Shown here in pieces: positions 23,997-32,813 of a stretch of DNA of 64,000 bases. This DNA is from Ancylostoma caninum (taxonomy: Eukaryota > Nematoda > Chromadorea > Rhabditida > Ancylostomatidae): contig JBAJFG010000057.1 in the NCBI GenBank assembly GCA_037903475.1, forward strand, positions 310,001 through 374,000, read 5' to 3'. The translations under genes were made by a program, and so were the position numbers. Position 1 is the stretch's first letter, and every line of letters begins with the position of its first letter. A model generated the notes under the pieces. It ran no database searches. It was not told where the DNA came from and saw only the letters and a list, made by a program, of their open reading frames with translations.

Positions 23997-26900
23997 TTTT
24001 GGTGCATCGGCCGGGAAAGGCCGAGAAGGCAATTAAGGGAATTCAGCCAATAGCAAAGAATTATGAGTGGATGATTGACACACTCAAAGACAAGTTTGGC
24101 AATCAACCAGCGAACAGGTCAAGGATTGTCCAGAAACTATTCGATCTCAAACCCGCAGCTCGAGATGCAAAGAGCTGCGACGACTGCCTAGACGCTATAA
24201 AGGCGCTCGTTAATCAACTGGTATCCACCGAGTACGACATAAGAGCAACAAGCGACCCAATGTGGACCGAAACAATCATAAAAAAGTTTCCATACGCCCT
24301 TGTAAAAGACATTCTGACTCAGTACCAAGAAAACAAAGGTGTAACTATTGCACAGCTGCTCAAACTGCTTGAAAAAGAGATTTCGTCCAAGCTATTCATT
24401 GAATCTCAGTGGGGTTTCAATAACGAAACCAAAAAAGATGTGTTGACAAAACCAACACATCAATGCGCCTTTTGTGGTCGCACAAACCATGCATCCGCAG
24501 CATGCAGGACTGTACAGGACCCCCAGAAAAGAAGGGAAATTGTCAAACAAAAACGGCTCTGCCGGACATGTATGCAGAGCAACCATACTAGCAATCAATG
24601 CAACAGACCTGACTGCTCTTCCTGCGGTCAAAAACACAATTCCAGTCTCTGCCTGAACGGAACATTTTCGGCAACGGCAGCTCGAGCGTTCCCATCACCG
24701 CTCGAGCAAAGACAACGAAGAAATGAAACTAGCCACCAGCCTCCACGTTTCGGCCAAAGACATGATTCCCGTGATAACAGGTTCAACAACCGCAACTCCA
24801 ATGATGCAAGGAGAATGCAGCAGACCAACATTCAACACATGCAGGCGGAGCAGGAAAACAACCGCTCTCCCCAAACGGCTGGAGTGAATGAAAATGGTGA
24901 ACAGCTAATTCTCATGACCGCTGAAGGAAACCTGTGGAACAACAATAAGCAGAAGTTCGAAAGGGTGTTGTTCTTCTTCGACACTGGAGCTCAAAAGACA
25001 GTAATAGAAGAGAAGCTAGCCAGTGAATTTGGCCTCCCCAGGTTATCCACTGAGAGTTGTGTCATGTCAGGTATTGGTGGACACATTGAAAGATTCGAAA
25101 GCACTACTGTACCTCTCAAGATTCGGTCTGTGTACGGCAAAGAGATAAATGTTACGGCACGAACCAAACCGATCATAACAGGTGGATTTCCATCGGTCAA
25201 TCTTACTCAAGCAGACGCTGATTTCTTGGAAGTTAATGAAATATGTCTGGCCAACTCCAAGCTACGTGGGGAGCGTCAGGTGCCCAAAATCTTAGTGGGA
25301 CTAGACCGCTATTACAGTCTTGTCATCGAAGAAGGATCCGTGAGGAAGACGCCTTCTGGGCTACGTATTGCCAAAACAGTGTTCGGACCAGCTATTTATG
25401 GTCAAGGGAATCTTGATTCACCTCAAAATACACCACCGATCTCTTATGGGCTGACATCCATACATGAAACCTCAGACAATCAACTTCTCCAAAAACTTTT
25501 CGAGCTGGATGGACTCGGTATCACTCCGGAGGAATGTCTAAGAGATGAAAAGGCAGAGAACTATTTCATGGACTACTCCAAGTTGATCTCGTTCGAGAAA
25601 GGATATGTCACAGCACCTTTTCCATTGAAAGCGAATGTTGCTGAGTTACAAGACAATTACTCTGTGGCCATAAAAAGGCTAGCCTCACTTCAGAAACAAC
25701 TGAAATCGAACGCAGATCAATCTCATTGGTATTCTAAGATCCTGAGGGATTATGAAGATCAAGATGTCATCGAACGGATCTACGATAACGATCTAGGTGC
25801 CGTTGGCACTTATTACATGCCCCACTCGGGAGTATGGCGGCCTCACAAAAAGGTGCCATTAAGAGTCGTTTTTGACGCTTCGTCCAAAAAGAGGGGACAA
25901 TTATCTCTAAACGATATTATCCACAGGGGAGAGTCATTCATCAATAAGGTACATGACATACTTATCTCGAGCAGATTCGCACGAATCTTACTCCTTTGTG
26001 ACATTGAGGCCGCTTTCACACAGATACGGCTTGAGGACACTCACAAAGACTTATGCCGCTTTTTATGGCTGAAGGACCTCGATAAGCCTCTCATAGGGCC
26101 AAATATAATAGAGTACCGCTTCAAAAGGTTACCTTTTGGCATAACAGCCTCACCGAGCATCTTGAACATGGCCTTACTGGCGTATCTGCGCAGTATGGAT
26201 ACTAGCCTTTCCAATGAGATAGCTAGAAACTTATATGTGGACAATATCCTGCTCAGCGCAGAGTCCGAAGAGGAAGCGCTCAACAAATATAGCGAGTCAA
26301 AACAACTATTTTCAAAAATAGGCATGAATCTTCGCGAATATGTCTCCAGCTGTCAGGCTGTCAATGACAAAATTCCGCAACACGACCGGGCCGACTCAGG
26401 CGACATTAAACTACTAGGCGTCTCCTACAATACGCAAACAGACCGGTATACAGTAGAAACAAATTTCACAATGAAAGATCGTCTTACCAAACGAGATATC
26501 GTGAGTCAGATCAATTCAGTATACGACCCGCTCGGATTAGCCGGGCCACTAATAATTGGACTGAAATCACTAATGCGCGAGATATTCAACTCGTGTCAGA
26601 ACTGGGATGACCGGGTCCCAAATGAGTTACACAAAAAATGGAATGCTGCTTGTTCTAATATCAATGGTGCCTATATAAGCATCCCCAGAGCTCTAGTTGC
26701 AGTGAACTCAGACCTAACGAATAGCGCCCTGTGGCTATTCGCTGATGCCAGCAAGTCTGCGATAGCGACATGTGCATATCTTCTCCACGAGAACGCGGCA
26801 ATAACACACTTGCTAAGCGGAAAAACAAAGCTGGCTCCAAAAAAGTCTGAACAAACGATTCCTCGTTTAGAACTACTCGGAATTCTTATCGCCATGCGCC

Positions 26901-29900
26901 TCGGCAGCTCTATACTCCAATCAATCAAATTTACTGTCAAAAGAATCGTAATTGCGACGGACAGCGAGATCGCACTCTGCTGGCTGAAATCAGACCGAAA
27001 GTTACCATTATTTGTATCCAACCAGTGTAGTCGCATTCTCAAAATCAAATCGGTTTTTGAAGAGAACCAGTGTGAGGTCAACTTCTACCATGTTCCAACG
27101 TTGCTCAATCCAGCCGATGCTGGCACTAGAGGTCTCACATCGAGCCAGATCAACGACCATATCTGGTTACAAGGTCCGCGGTGGCTAAACGACCCAGAAA
27201 CGTTGAAACGCCTGACACCTATTAGCATCCTAAGTGCGAAAGAAAATCAAGAAGAGGATGATATAGTCGTTACTAACGTGGAAATCGAGCAAAATTTATC
27301 CACACAGGGTGTATTTGACACTAATCGTTTTTCACGACTAAGTATCGCCCTACGCACTGTAGCGGGTACGGCAAAACTTCTCCACAGATGGGTGGCACGA
27401 ACAAATAAGAAAGGAACTGTCAGCATAGAAGCAAAAATCGTGTCGCAATTCAACGGCGATATTGAAATAACAACAGAAGATGTTGAGGCAGCTAGGAAGC
27501 TACTTATTATTGAGCTCCATAAATTCATTGACTTGAAAGATCTACAACAGCGATTCCCAGGTCAAAAAATTATGAGAGATAGTGAAGGTATAATTAGACA
27601 TCTGTCGCGACTACAAAATGCCAGCCTACCGTATGACACAAAGTCGCCAATTTTTCTGCCCAATAAATGCAACTTCACCAAACTAGTGTTGCAAGATATT
27701 CATAGATCGAATGCACACTGCGGAAAAGATCATACGCTAGCTATTGCGAGACAAACGTACTGGATCCCACGTTCATCGAGTGCTTTTAAAAATGCCACAA
27801 AAAATTGTACCATATGCAAGCGCTGGCAAGGATTGCCCTTCGGTGCTCCAGAGATGCCACCCTTGCCCAAAGACAGGATCGTGGTAACAAAACCGTTCGC
27901 AAATGCAGCTTGCGATTATATGGGCCCATTTGTGGCTAGAAATGCCGACACAATGTACGTTTGTCTCTTTACATGTTTAACCACACGAGCTGTACATTTG
28001 GAAGTGGTGGAAAACCTATCGGGTGGTGCATTTTTGAACTGTTTCATTCGGTTCATTTCTCGAAGAGGAGTGCCGCAATTAATGCGCAGTGACTGCGGAT
28101 CTAATTTCAAATTAGGCTCAAAAATGATTGACCTCATGTTTGAGAATGATGCTACTAGCGGAAATTCTGTGATGGGATATTGCGCCATCAATGGTATCAA
28201 GTGGATTTTCAACCCGCCAGCCAGTCCATGGATGGGCGGAGTCTGGGAAAGACTGGTCGGATCTGTCAAGAAGTGCTTGCACAAAAGTGTGGGTCGGAAA
28301 AAATTATCATTCACGGATATGAACACAGCTATGACCCGAATAGAAGCGATAATAAACACACGCCCTTTAACTAAACTAAATTCAACTGAATTGTCTGAAA
28401 TCCCTTTGAGACCAGTTGATTTTCTTCAAGGCAATTTGAAATTCTCTCTACCTAATGCAGAAAATCTTATCGACAGGGACGATTCCCTTTATGAACCTGA
28501 TCTCATTCAAACAGTGGATCAAGCTCGCGAAGCTCTCAGATCAGCAGAAGTTATCGCATCCAAATTCTGGGAATGCTGGAATAACGAATATCTTGTTGGA
28601 CTTCGGGAATCTCAAAAATCGCTCATCAAGCAAAAAAGGCATGTGCCAAGAGCGAGTCCCGAAGTGGGAGAGATCGTGCTCATAGGCGAGGAATTACTGC
28701 CTCGTGGAAGCTGGTCATACGGAAAAGTAACCGAAATCATCACTAGTACCGACGGCCTGGTCAGGTCAGCAAAAGTGTTACTTCCAAATAGAAAAGTAAT
28801 ACAACGCCCCTTAAATAAAATTTATCCGCTTGAAATCAGAAGCTCATGCAGCAATGAAGTAGAGCCCCAACAAGTGCCTCTAGATGATTCGCATACGACA
28901 GTCAATCAAATCCGAAAGAGACTGGAGAGACAATCAAAAACAAGGGCATATGATATCATAAGAGCCTTTGAAGACGACCTAAATGATTCGCAGTCCAATC
29001 AGCAATCCGATGCGGGGCATGCGGTGAGACCATCATTATCACCCAAAAGCAATACCCGCTCACGCCAGATAGGGCACAATCAAAAAACAGTACTGGCAAT
29101 TACGCTTATGGCAATAATAAACCTCGTGGGGGTACAATCACTAACACCCAATATCGTTTGTGATACCGGAAAGGTCACCGTCTCGCCTCCATGGCACAAG
29201 TTTGAGCTATGTTTCGACTCTGAATGTCAAATGTTCCACAACAGAAACAGTAACATGATCTACTATTTACCAATATCCCCGTCGAATGGTAAGGTCAAAG
29301 TGGACATAAAAGATGATAACGGGACCACAGTACTATCTAAAAACTTCTGTAGGCCTGAATTCTGTATCGAGTCGGGCAAGTTTCTGTCGAAGTCATTGCT
29401 GGGAAACCCACACTGTTGGCCGGTCGGTGCGATATTGTCAATTGCGGTAATGTTGTATTTAACTGTGAGTGTCATCCTGCTCATTTGTTGGACATCGAAG
29501 TTTCTTACTCGGTCTAAGAAACGATGCGCATCCAACCAAATCGAGAACAACTCCGAAGTTGATCAAGATAAATCAACTGGAATGGAAATGATAAACACTC
29601 ATGGTTTTGCACCAACCCCGCTGAGCGGTCGGTTCACTGTCACATTGCTCATCGCACTATACATAGCAAATAGCACCAGTGCTTGTCAGCATGGGTTCTT
29701 AAGGCATACAACGGAAATGGCTTGTGACCAGAATGGTAAATGTGGATATGAAATCTGGAAAGAATTGCTCTTCAACAGAATCCAGTCCAAATACTGCATC
29801 GAAATTCACAGGCATAACAAGACCGTAGGAATGGTTAGCATCAAATTGAGCGCGGTAAAATACACTTGGGTCAAGTCATCAATGTTCTTTACCAGAGATA

Positions 29901-31225
29901 CAGATTATCATATATTCTCCTCGCTGAGATGTCCAGAAATGGGTTCTTGCTCAGCTGGACAGTGCGATTCACTACAGCCTAATGAAACGATCCCGGAACT
30001 CCGGGGATCCCGAAAATATCCCGGATATTCAGCATGCGACTACACGTGTGGTGGTATACTTTGTGGATGCCTGTTGCCAACACCAGCTTGTTTGTTCTAC
30101 AGAGTAGCGCACATACCAGTATCCAAGGATGTCTATGAAGTATTCAAGTGCCAAGATTGGATACCAAGCATACAGGTCGAAATTCGAAGCCAACTCTTTG
30201 GTGTGAATGAAACAAAGAACTATACGATCCAACCTTACGTGGAATCGAAGCTCAGCACTATGAACGTCACCGTATTATCAATTCGAAAGCCAGACCAGCC
30301 ACTGATAAACAGGAGGTTTGCGCAGTCTAGCCATAGCACTATCATTTTGCCAGAACTGTTTCGAAACCCGGTCGAATGCGCGACTCGAGATGATGCACGG
30401 AAACGTTTTCACGTTTGCGAAAATAAGATAATTTGCAGCTGCAGCGGTGGCACAACGCCACATCATTGCAAATGCCCTGACGACGCAATCGGTCGCTTGC
30501 ACCGCGACACCTCCAATATACTGCCTCTGGAAACTGCCTACTTAAGAATCCGTAGCGAAGGCCAAAACATTGTAGCAGAATCGCATGAAGGAGAACTTAC
30601 TATAGCAATTGGATCCACATTATTTACAAACAGTTCTGAATTCATAATCAATGAGCAGTGTGACATCGTCTTACACGATCTAGTTGGATGTTACAGCTGC
30701 ACACATGGATCAGAAGTCATCGCTACTTGCACTTCCCAGCACAAAAACGAAGTGCTCGTGAACTGTCAGAAGTACGGTTTCACCGTTGGTTGCAGTCCAG
30801 ATGGAGAAAACACCACAGTGAGAATCAATCACGACTCAGCGATAGTGGACGAAGCGTGTTACGTGACATGCGGAGACAGCACCACAAATCTAACTATCAA
30901 AGGCTTACTCGTGTACCATCAAACTGCAAACCTCTCGGTATTTTGGCACAACTCCCAGGAGGCAGAGACAGAATGGGGTGATCTGTTCGATTTCCATCTG
31001 CCAGATTTGAATCCATTGGTTGAAACAATCAAACATCATTGGAAAATGGTAGTAGCCTTAGTGATCGCAACAACGACTCTGCTATCTTTAACTTACTTCC
31101 TTGGTCCTGTGGTCATAATAGCCCTGTTTAAAGTGTTATACGCAACGCTAAAGTGCCTAGCGGCCCCATTTTTATGGATTCTATCAACAGCGCGGTCGTT
31201 GATAGTGGAAGTCCTGCGCAATTAA
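23804..31225 (+). CDS. Gag(partial)-protease-RT-RNase H-integrase-envelope polyprotein, single 2,473-codon frame
   Basis: The first ATG lies in the LTR, so the true start is uncertain; real Gag homology starts right after the primer site (about residue 73). Domains in order: partial Gag DUF1759 (about 73-200); three CCHC-type knuckles (about 223-284); aspartic protease with DTGA at 393; RT with YVDN at 811; Pao-type A17/RNase H region with a TDSE motif (about 1050); H2C2 zinc region (about 1300-1345); integrase with D1371, D1430 and E1482; DUF5641-like tail to about 1690; then envelope. The envelope has a first hydrophobic leader (about 1762-1780), a Cys-rich ectodomain, a membrane segment (about 1875-1897), a second leader (about 1943-1960), a Gc-like ectodomain with a CGC...ACLF fusion-loop-like region (about 2087), and a C-terminal membrane anchor (about 2416-2440). 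No frameshift or stop interrupts it. Confidence 0.9.
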   Translation: MCNWATGLRPSGRVWLAHCFGCCAQRTVVNKRLPLNHLYTLYGRNYRPTGKQAGATLPPISHRYILVHRPGKAEKAIKGIQPIAKNYEWMIDTLKDKFGNQPANRSRIVQKLFDLKPAARDAKSCDDCLDAIKALVNQLVSTEYDIRATSDPMWTETIIKKFPYALVKDILTQYQENKGVTIAQLLKLLEKEISSKLFIESQWGFNNETKKDVLTKPTHQCAFCGRTNHASAACRTVQDPQKRREIVKQKRLCRTCMQSNHTSNQCNRPDCSSCGQKHNSSLCLNGTFSATAARAFPSPLEQRQRRNETSHQPPRFGQRHDSRDNRFNNRNSNDARRMQQTNIQHMQAEQENNRSPQTAGVNENGEQLILMTAEGNLWNNNKQKFERVLFFFDTGAQKTVIEEKLASEFGLPRLSTESCVMSGIGGHIERFESTTVPLKIRSVYGKEINVTARTKPIITGGFPSVNLTQADADFLEVNEICLANSKLRGERQVPKILVGLDRYYSLVIEEGSVRKTPSGLRIAKTVFGPAIYGQGNLDSPQNTPPISYGLTSIHETSDNQLLQKLFELDGLGITPEECLRDEKAENYFMDYSKLISFEKGYVTAPFPLKANVAELQDNYSVAIKRLASLQKQLKSNADQSHWYSKILRDYEDQDVIERIYDNDLGAVGTYYMPHSGVWRPHKKVPLRVVFDASSKKRGQLSLNDIIHRGESFINKVHDILISSRFARILLLCDIEAAFTQIRLEDTHKDLCRFLWLKDLDKPLIGPNIIEYRFKRLPFGITASPSILNMALLAYLRSMDTSLSNEIARNLYVDNILLSAESEEEALNKYSESKQLFSKIGMNLREYVSSCQAVNDKIPQHDRADSGDIKLLGVSYNTQTDRYTVETNFTMKDRLTKRDIVSQINSVYDPLGLAGPLIIGLKSLMREIFNSCQNWDDRVPNELHKKWNAACSNINGAYISIPRALVAVNSDLTNSALWLFADASKSAIATCAYLLHENAAITHLLSGKTKLAPKKSEQTIPRLELLGILIAMRLGSSILQSIKFTVKRIVIATDSEIALCWLKSDRKLPLFVSNQCSRILKIKSVFEENQCEVNFYHVPTLLNPADAGTRGLTSSQINDHIWLQGPRWLNDPETLKRLTPISILSAKENQEEDDIVVTNVEIEQNLSTQGVFDTNRFSRLSIALRTVAGTAKLLHRWVARTNKKGTVSIEAKIVSQFNGDIEITTEDVEAARKLLIIELHKFIDLKDLQQRFPGQKIMRDSEGIIRHLSRLQNASLPYDTKSPIFLPNKCNFTKLVLQDIHRSNAHCGKDHTLAIARQTYWIPRSSSAFKNATKNCTICKRWQGLPFGAPEMPPLPKDRIVVTKPFANAACDYMGPFVARNADTMYVCLFTCLTTRAVHLEVVENLSGGAFLNCFIRFISRRGVPQLMRSDCGSNFKLGSKMIDLMFENDATSGNSVMGYCAINGIKWIFNPPASPWMGGVWERLVGSVKKCLHKSVGRKKLSFTDMNTAMTRIEAIINTRPLTKLNSTELSEIPLRPVDFLQGNLKFSLPNAENLIDRDDSLYEPDLIQTVDQAREALRSAEVIASKFWECWNNEYLVGLRESQKSLIKQKRHVPRASPEVGEIVLIGEELLPRGSWSYGKVTEIITSTDGLVRSAKVLLPNRKVIQRPLNKIYPLEIRSSCSNEVEPQQVPLDDSHTTVNQIRKRLERQSKTRAYDIIRAFEDDLNDSQSNQQSDAGHAVRPSLSPKSNTRSRQIGHNQKTVLAITLMAIINLVGVQSLTPNIVCDTGKVTVSPPWHKFELCFDSECQMFHNRNSNMIYYLPISPSNGKVKVDIKDDNGTTVLSKNFCRPEFCIESGKFLSKSLLGNPHCWPVGAILSIAVMLYLTVSVILLICWTSKFLTRSKKRCASNQIENNSEVDQDKSTGMEMINTHGFAPTPLSGRFTVTLLIALYIANSTSACQHGFLRHTTEMACDQNGKCGYEIWKELLFNRIQSKYCIEIHRHNKTVGMVSIKLSAVKYTWVKSSMFFTRDTDYHIFSSLRCPEMGSCSAGQCDSLQPNETIPELRGSRKYPGYSACDYTCGGILCGCLLPTPACLFYRVAHIPVSKDVYEVFKCQDWIPSIQVEIRSQLFGVNETKNYTIQPYVESKLSTMNVTVLSIRKPDQPLINRRFAQSSHSTIILPELFRNPVECATRDDARKRFHVCENKIICSCSGGTTPHHCKCPDDAIGRLHRDTSNILPLETAYLRIRSEGQNIVAESHEGELTIAIGSTLFTNSSEFIINEQCDIVLHDLVGCYSCTHGSEVIATCTSQHKNEVLVNCQKYGFTVGCSPDGENTTVRINHDSAIVDEACYVTCGDSTTNLTIKGLLVYHQTANLSVFWHNSQEAETEWGDLFDFHLPDLNPLVETIKHHWKMVVALVIATTTLLSLTYFLGPVVIIALFKVLYATLKCLAAPFLWILSTARSLIVEVLRN
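24000..24017 (+). promoter_or_regulatory. Primer binding site, complementary to tRNA-Gly(GCC) 3' end
   Basis: TGGTGCATCGGCCGGGAA begins 3 bp after the 5' LTR and is complementary to the CCA-terminated acceptor end of the usual metazoan tRNA-Gly(GCC) (18 of 18 from memory of that tRNA). This is the site where minus-strand DNA synthesis would be primed. Confidence 0.85.
29084..31225 (+). CDS. Envelope region: two-part phlebovirus-like glycoprotein (C-terminal part of the polyprotein)
   Basis: This region follows the integrase tail in the same frame. It looks like a Gn/Gc-type precursor: leader, short Cys-rich ectodomain, membrane span with basic tail (RSKKRC), second leader ending STSAC, and a large ectodomain with over 30 cysteines and several N-glycosylation sequons. 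A Cys-Gly-Cys followed six residues later by Ala-Cys-Leu-Phe matches the place of the class II fusion loop in phlebovirus Gc; a terminal hydrophobic anchor ends it. Class II fold and fusion activity are inference. It could be expressed by splicing or by proteolysis of the polyprotein; the sequence alone does not say. Confidence 0.75.
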   Translation, partial: KTVLAITLMAIINLVGVQSLTPNIVCDTGKVTVSPPWHKFELCFDSECQMFHNRNSNMIYYLPISPSNGKVKVDIKDDNGTTVLSKNFCRPEFCIESGKFLSKSLLGNPHCWPVGAILSIAVMLYLTVSVILLICWTSKFLTRSKKRCASNQIENNSEVDQDKSTGMEMINTHGFAPTPLSGRFTVTLLIALYIANSTSACQHGFLRHTTEMACDQNGKCGYEIWKELLFNRIQSKYCIEIHRHNKTVGMVSIKLSAVKYTWVKSSMFFTRDTDYHIFSSLRCPEMGSCSAGQCDSLQPNETIPELRGSRKYPGYSACDYTCGGILCGCLLPTPACLFYRVAHIPVSKDVYEVFKCQDWIPSIQVEIRSQLFGVNETKNYTIQPYVESKLSTMNVTVLSIRKPDQPLINRRFAQSSHSTIILPELFRNPVECATRDDARKRFHVCENKIICSCSGGTTPHHCKCPDDAIGRLHRDTSNILPLETAYLRIRSEGQNIVAESHEGELTIAIGSTLFTNSSEFIINEQCDIVLHDLVGCYSCTHGSEVIATCTSQHKNEVLVNCQKYGFTVGCSPDGENTTVRINHDSAIVDEACYVTCGDSTTNLTIKGLLVYHQTANLSVFWHNSQEAETEWGDLFDFHLPDLNPLVETIKHHWKMVVALVIATTTLLSLTYFLGPVVIIALFKVLYATLKCLAAPFLWILSTARSLIVEVLRN

Positions 31226-31369
31226 CACTGCACAACCAATTGGCAGGCAACATCAGAGAAAACTAGTCATTACTGTGTACATAATATCCACAGGGTACAG
31301 GAAACACAATCATTCCCACAAACACCCCATATACACAATCCTCGTCTCGGGCGGGGTTAGGAAACTCTC

Positions 31370-31377
31370 TATAAATA
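31370..31377 (+). promoter_or_regulatory. TATA box ahead of the accessory zinc-knuckle ORF
   Basis: TATAAATA lies 53 bp before the ATG of the small ORF and about 28 bp before a TTAGCTTCC start-like region. An alternative is a splice acceptor CCTTCGACAG ending at 31410, 12 bp before the ATG. Either would let the ORF be expressed apart from the polyprotein. Confidence 0.45.
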
Positions 31378-31422
31378 CTCCTCAGTTAGCTTCCTTGGTA
31401 CCTTCGACAGCCGAACCTCATC

Positions 31423-31836
31423 ATGTGCGACAACGTCAGCTCGTCAGACATGCTAGCCGAAATATTTTCTGCTATTCGCCAGCTGCAGAACCAACTGGAG
31501 GCGTCCCACAACCACCTGGACGCTCGAATCGCCGGGCTGGAGAATGCTTGTTCGGAGCTGCTAGAGCGGTCAAAGCCGCGCTCCAACTGCATTTTCTGCC
31601 CTCTGGCGGAGAACCTCGACAGCCACACGACGACGCGCTGCAACCGGTTTCCGGATGCTGTGGCGAAGTCGTGCCAGGCAACTCGTCTCGGGCTGTGCGA
31701 AAGATGTCTGAAGCCGTCGCACAGCGAAGGGGAGGACTGCGGGGTGCGTTGTGCGGCTTGTGGTAGACCGCACAATGTACTTCTCTGCTCCAATCGCCAG
31801 GGCGGTCCCCCCTTCAAACGTCGCCACCACAACTAA
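31423..31836 (+). CDS. Accessory ORF: coiled-coil plus three-zinc-knuckle protein (nucleocapsid-like), 137 aa
   Basis: The ORF lies between env and the 3' LTR. Residues about 8-48 form an amphipathic heptad-like helix (IFSAIRQLQNQLEASHN, then a second LxxxxxxL stretch), a probable coiled coil. It is followed by three zinc knuckles: C-x2-C-x8-H-x4-C, C-x2-C-x4-H-x5-C and C-x2-C-x3-H-x4-C. The C-terminus is basic (KRRHHN). The three-knuckle order and the final CxxCxxxHxxxxC copy the nucleocapsid part of the element's own Gag (about residues 223-284), but the sequence is clearly different and much more GC-rich than gag. It may be a captured second nucleocapsid from another BEL-type element or a host gene. 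Function unknown; nucleic-acid binding is the plain inference. Confidence 0.75.
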   Translation: MCDNVSSSDMLAEIFSAIRQLQNQLEASHNHLDARIAGLENACSELLERSKPRSNCIFCPLAENLDSHTTTRCNRFPDAVAKSCQATRLGLCERCLKPSHSEGEDCGVRCAACGRPHNVLLCSNRQGGPPFKRRHHN

Positions 31837-31929
31837 GAAGACGTCGGCCGAATGGATCTTGTGTTGCTATAAATTAATGCTTGTAAAAAAATTATTAAAT
31901 GTCGTATTTAATTTGTCGCCCTGTGGCAG

Positions 31930-32155
31930 TGTTCTGGCATTACGCCAGAACTCATTTAATTAGTGTGTAATTGGGCCACTGGACTCCGCCCTTCGGGGCG
32001 GGTCTGGCTGGCCCACTGCTTTGGTTGTTGCGCACAGCGCACGGTCGTTAATAAAAGACTACCACTGAACCATCTTTATACACTGTACGGGCGCAACTAT
32101 CGGCCCACAGGAAAACAAGCAGGCGCCACCCTTCCGCCTATAAGTCACCGATACA
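31930..32155 (+). repeat. 3' LTR
   Basis: 226 bp, identical to the 5' LTR by eye. AATAAA at 32050-32055 is the likely polyadenylation signal. The bases just upstream (CCTGTGGCAG) are not a polypurine tract. Confidence 0.95.
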
Positions 32156-32294
32156 TGTTTCTGCTAATTTAGTTCACAAGTGGTACACCTGGGTCCACGT
32201 GAGGTGAGGTTCGTGGACGTTTCCGGAACGTTGTGAACTTCCCGCTCATCTAGAGTGGAAGTTTTCAGAGCAAAAGGTAAAATATCTTGCTATG

Positions 32295-32496
32295 TACAGG
32301 AAGCTCCAAATGTCCGCAGTCAAGAGGGACGTGGCCACGACGCGGCTTTAGACAGAGACACAGGCGCTCGGCATGCTGCCACTGGTTGGCTGCAGAGTCA
32401 GAGAAGCCAGAGGCAGCATAGAGAGCGCCTGTGTCTGATCAAGGAGCCGCGCCGTGGCCACGCCCTCTTGACTGCGGACGTTTGGAGCTTCCTGTA
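32295..32496. mobile_element. TA-flanked MITE (Tc1/mariner type), absent from the right arm
   Basis: The element is 32297-32494 (198 bp) with imperfect TIRs of about 70 bp starting CAGGAAGCTCCAAA, flanked by TA on each side. The right arm (about 46745-46760, reverse strand) reads CTATGTATCTCG with a single TA, the exact empty site. The interior contains the inverted block CAGACACAGGCGC. No coding content. Confidence 0.88.
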
Positions 32497-32813
32497 TCTC
32501 GATTGTATCCGATCTCGCCCAACCCCCCTCCCCCCGTTCGGACTCGACCGCGTTGCGGCGTCCGATCTCGTCCAAGCCGAGTCCTATCTCTGCTCATGCA
32601 CTCTGATATGGTATGAAATAGCGGTAAACGACGTCATACTGTCTGAAACATCCAAAATACCACTAATCTAACGCGAAAGTGCGTGTGGCAGTTGTGCTGC
32701 CAACCTAGACGGGGGTCCCATAGATGCGCATCCTAGGTTACATTTGCATAGGATATTGATACACGGGTTCATACCATCCTACTATTGCCAGCTATCGTTC
32801 CTGGCATACATCC

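Larger units (their letters stand above)
23771..32155 (+). mobile_element. BEL/Pao LTR retrotransposon / endogenous retrovirus-like element with envelope
   Basis: It is flanked by a perfect 5-bp target duplication TGTTT (23766-23770 and 32156-32160), and bounded by two identical 226-bp LTRs starting TGT and ending ACA. It contains a tRNA-Gly primer site, one long gag-pro-pol-env frame and a second small ORF. Total length is 8,385 bp. The paralogous site in the right arm (about 46881-46895) lacks it, giving an empty-site proof of insertion. Identical LTRs indicate recent insertion. The gag N-terminal half is missing, so this copy is probably defective for capsid. Nematode BEL/Pao elements with phlebovirus-like glycoproteins are known (Tas of Ascaris, Cer7-type, Atlas of Ancylostoma). 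Confidence 0.95.

Noticed and set aside
31275..31766. 163-codon frame overlapping the accessory ORF
   Set aside because: Shadow frame of the zinc-knuckle ORF, whose own frame shows ordered Cys/His motifs.
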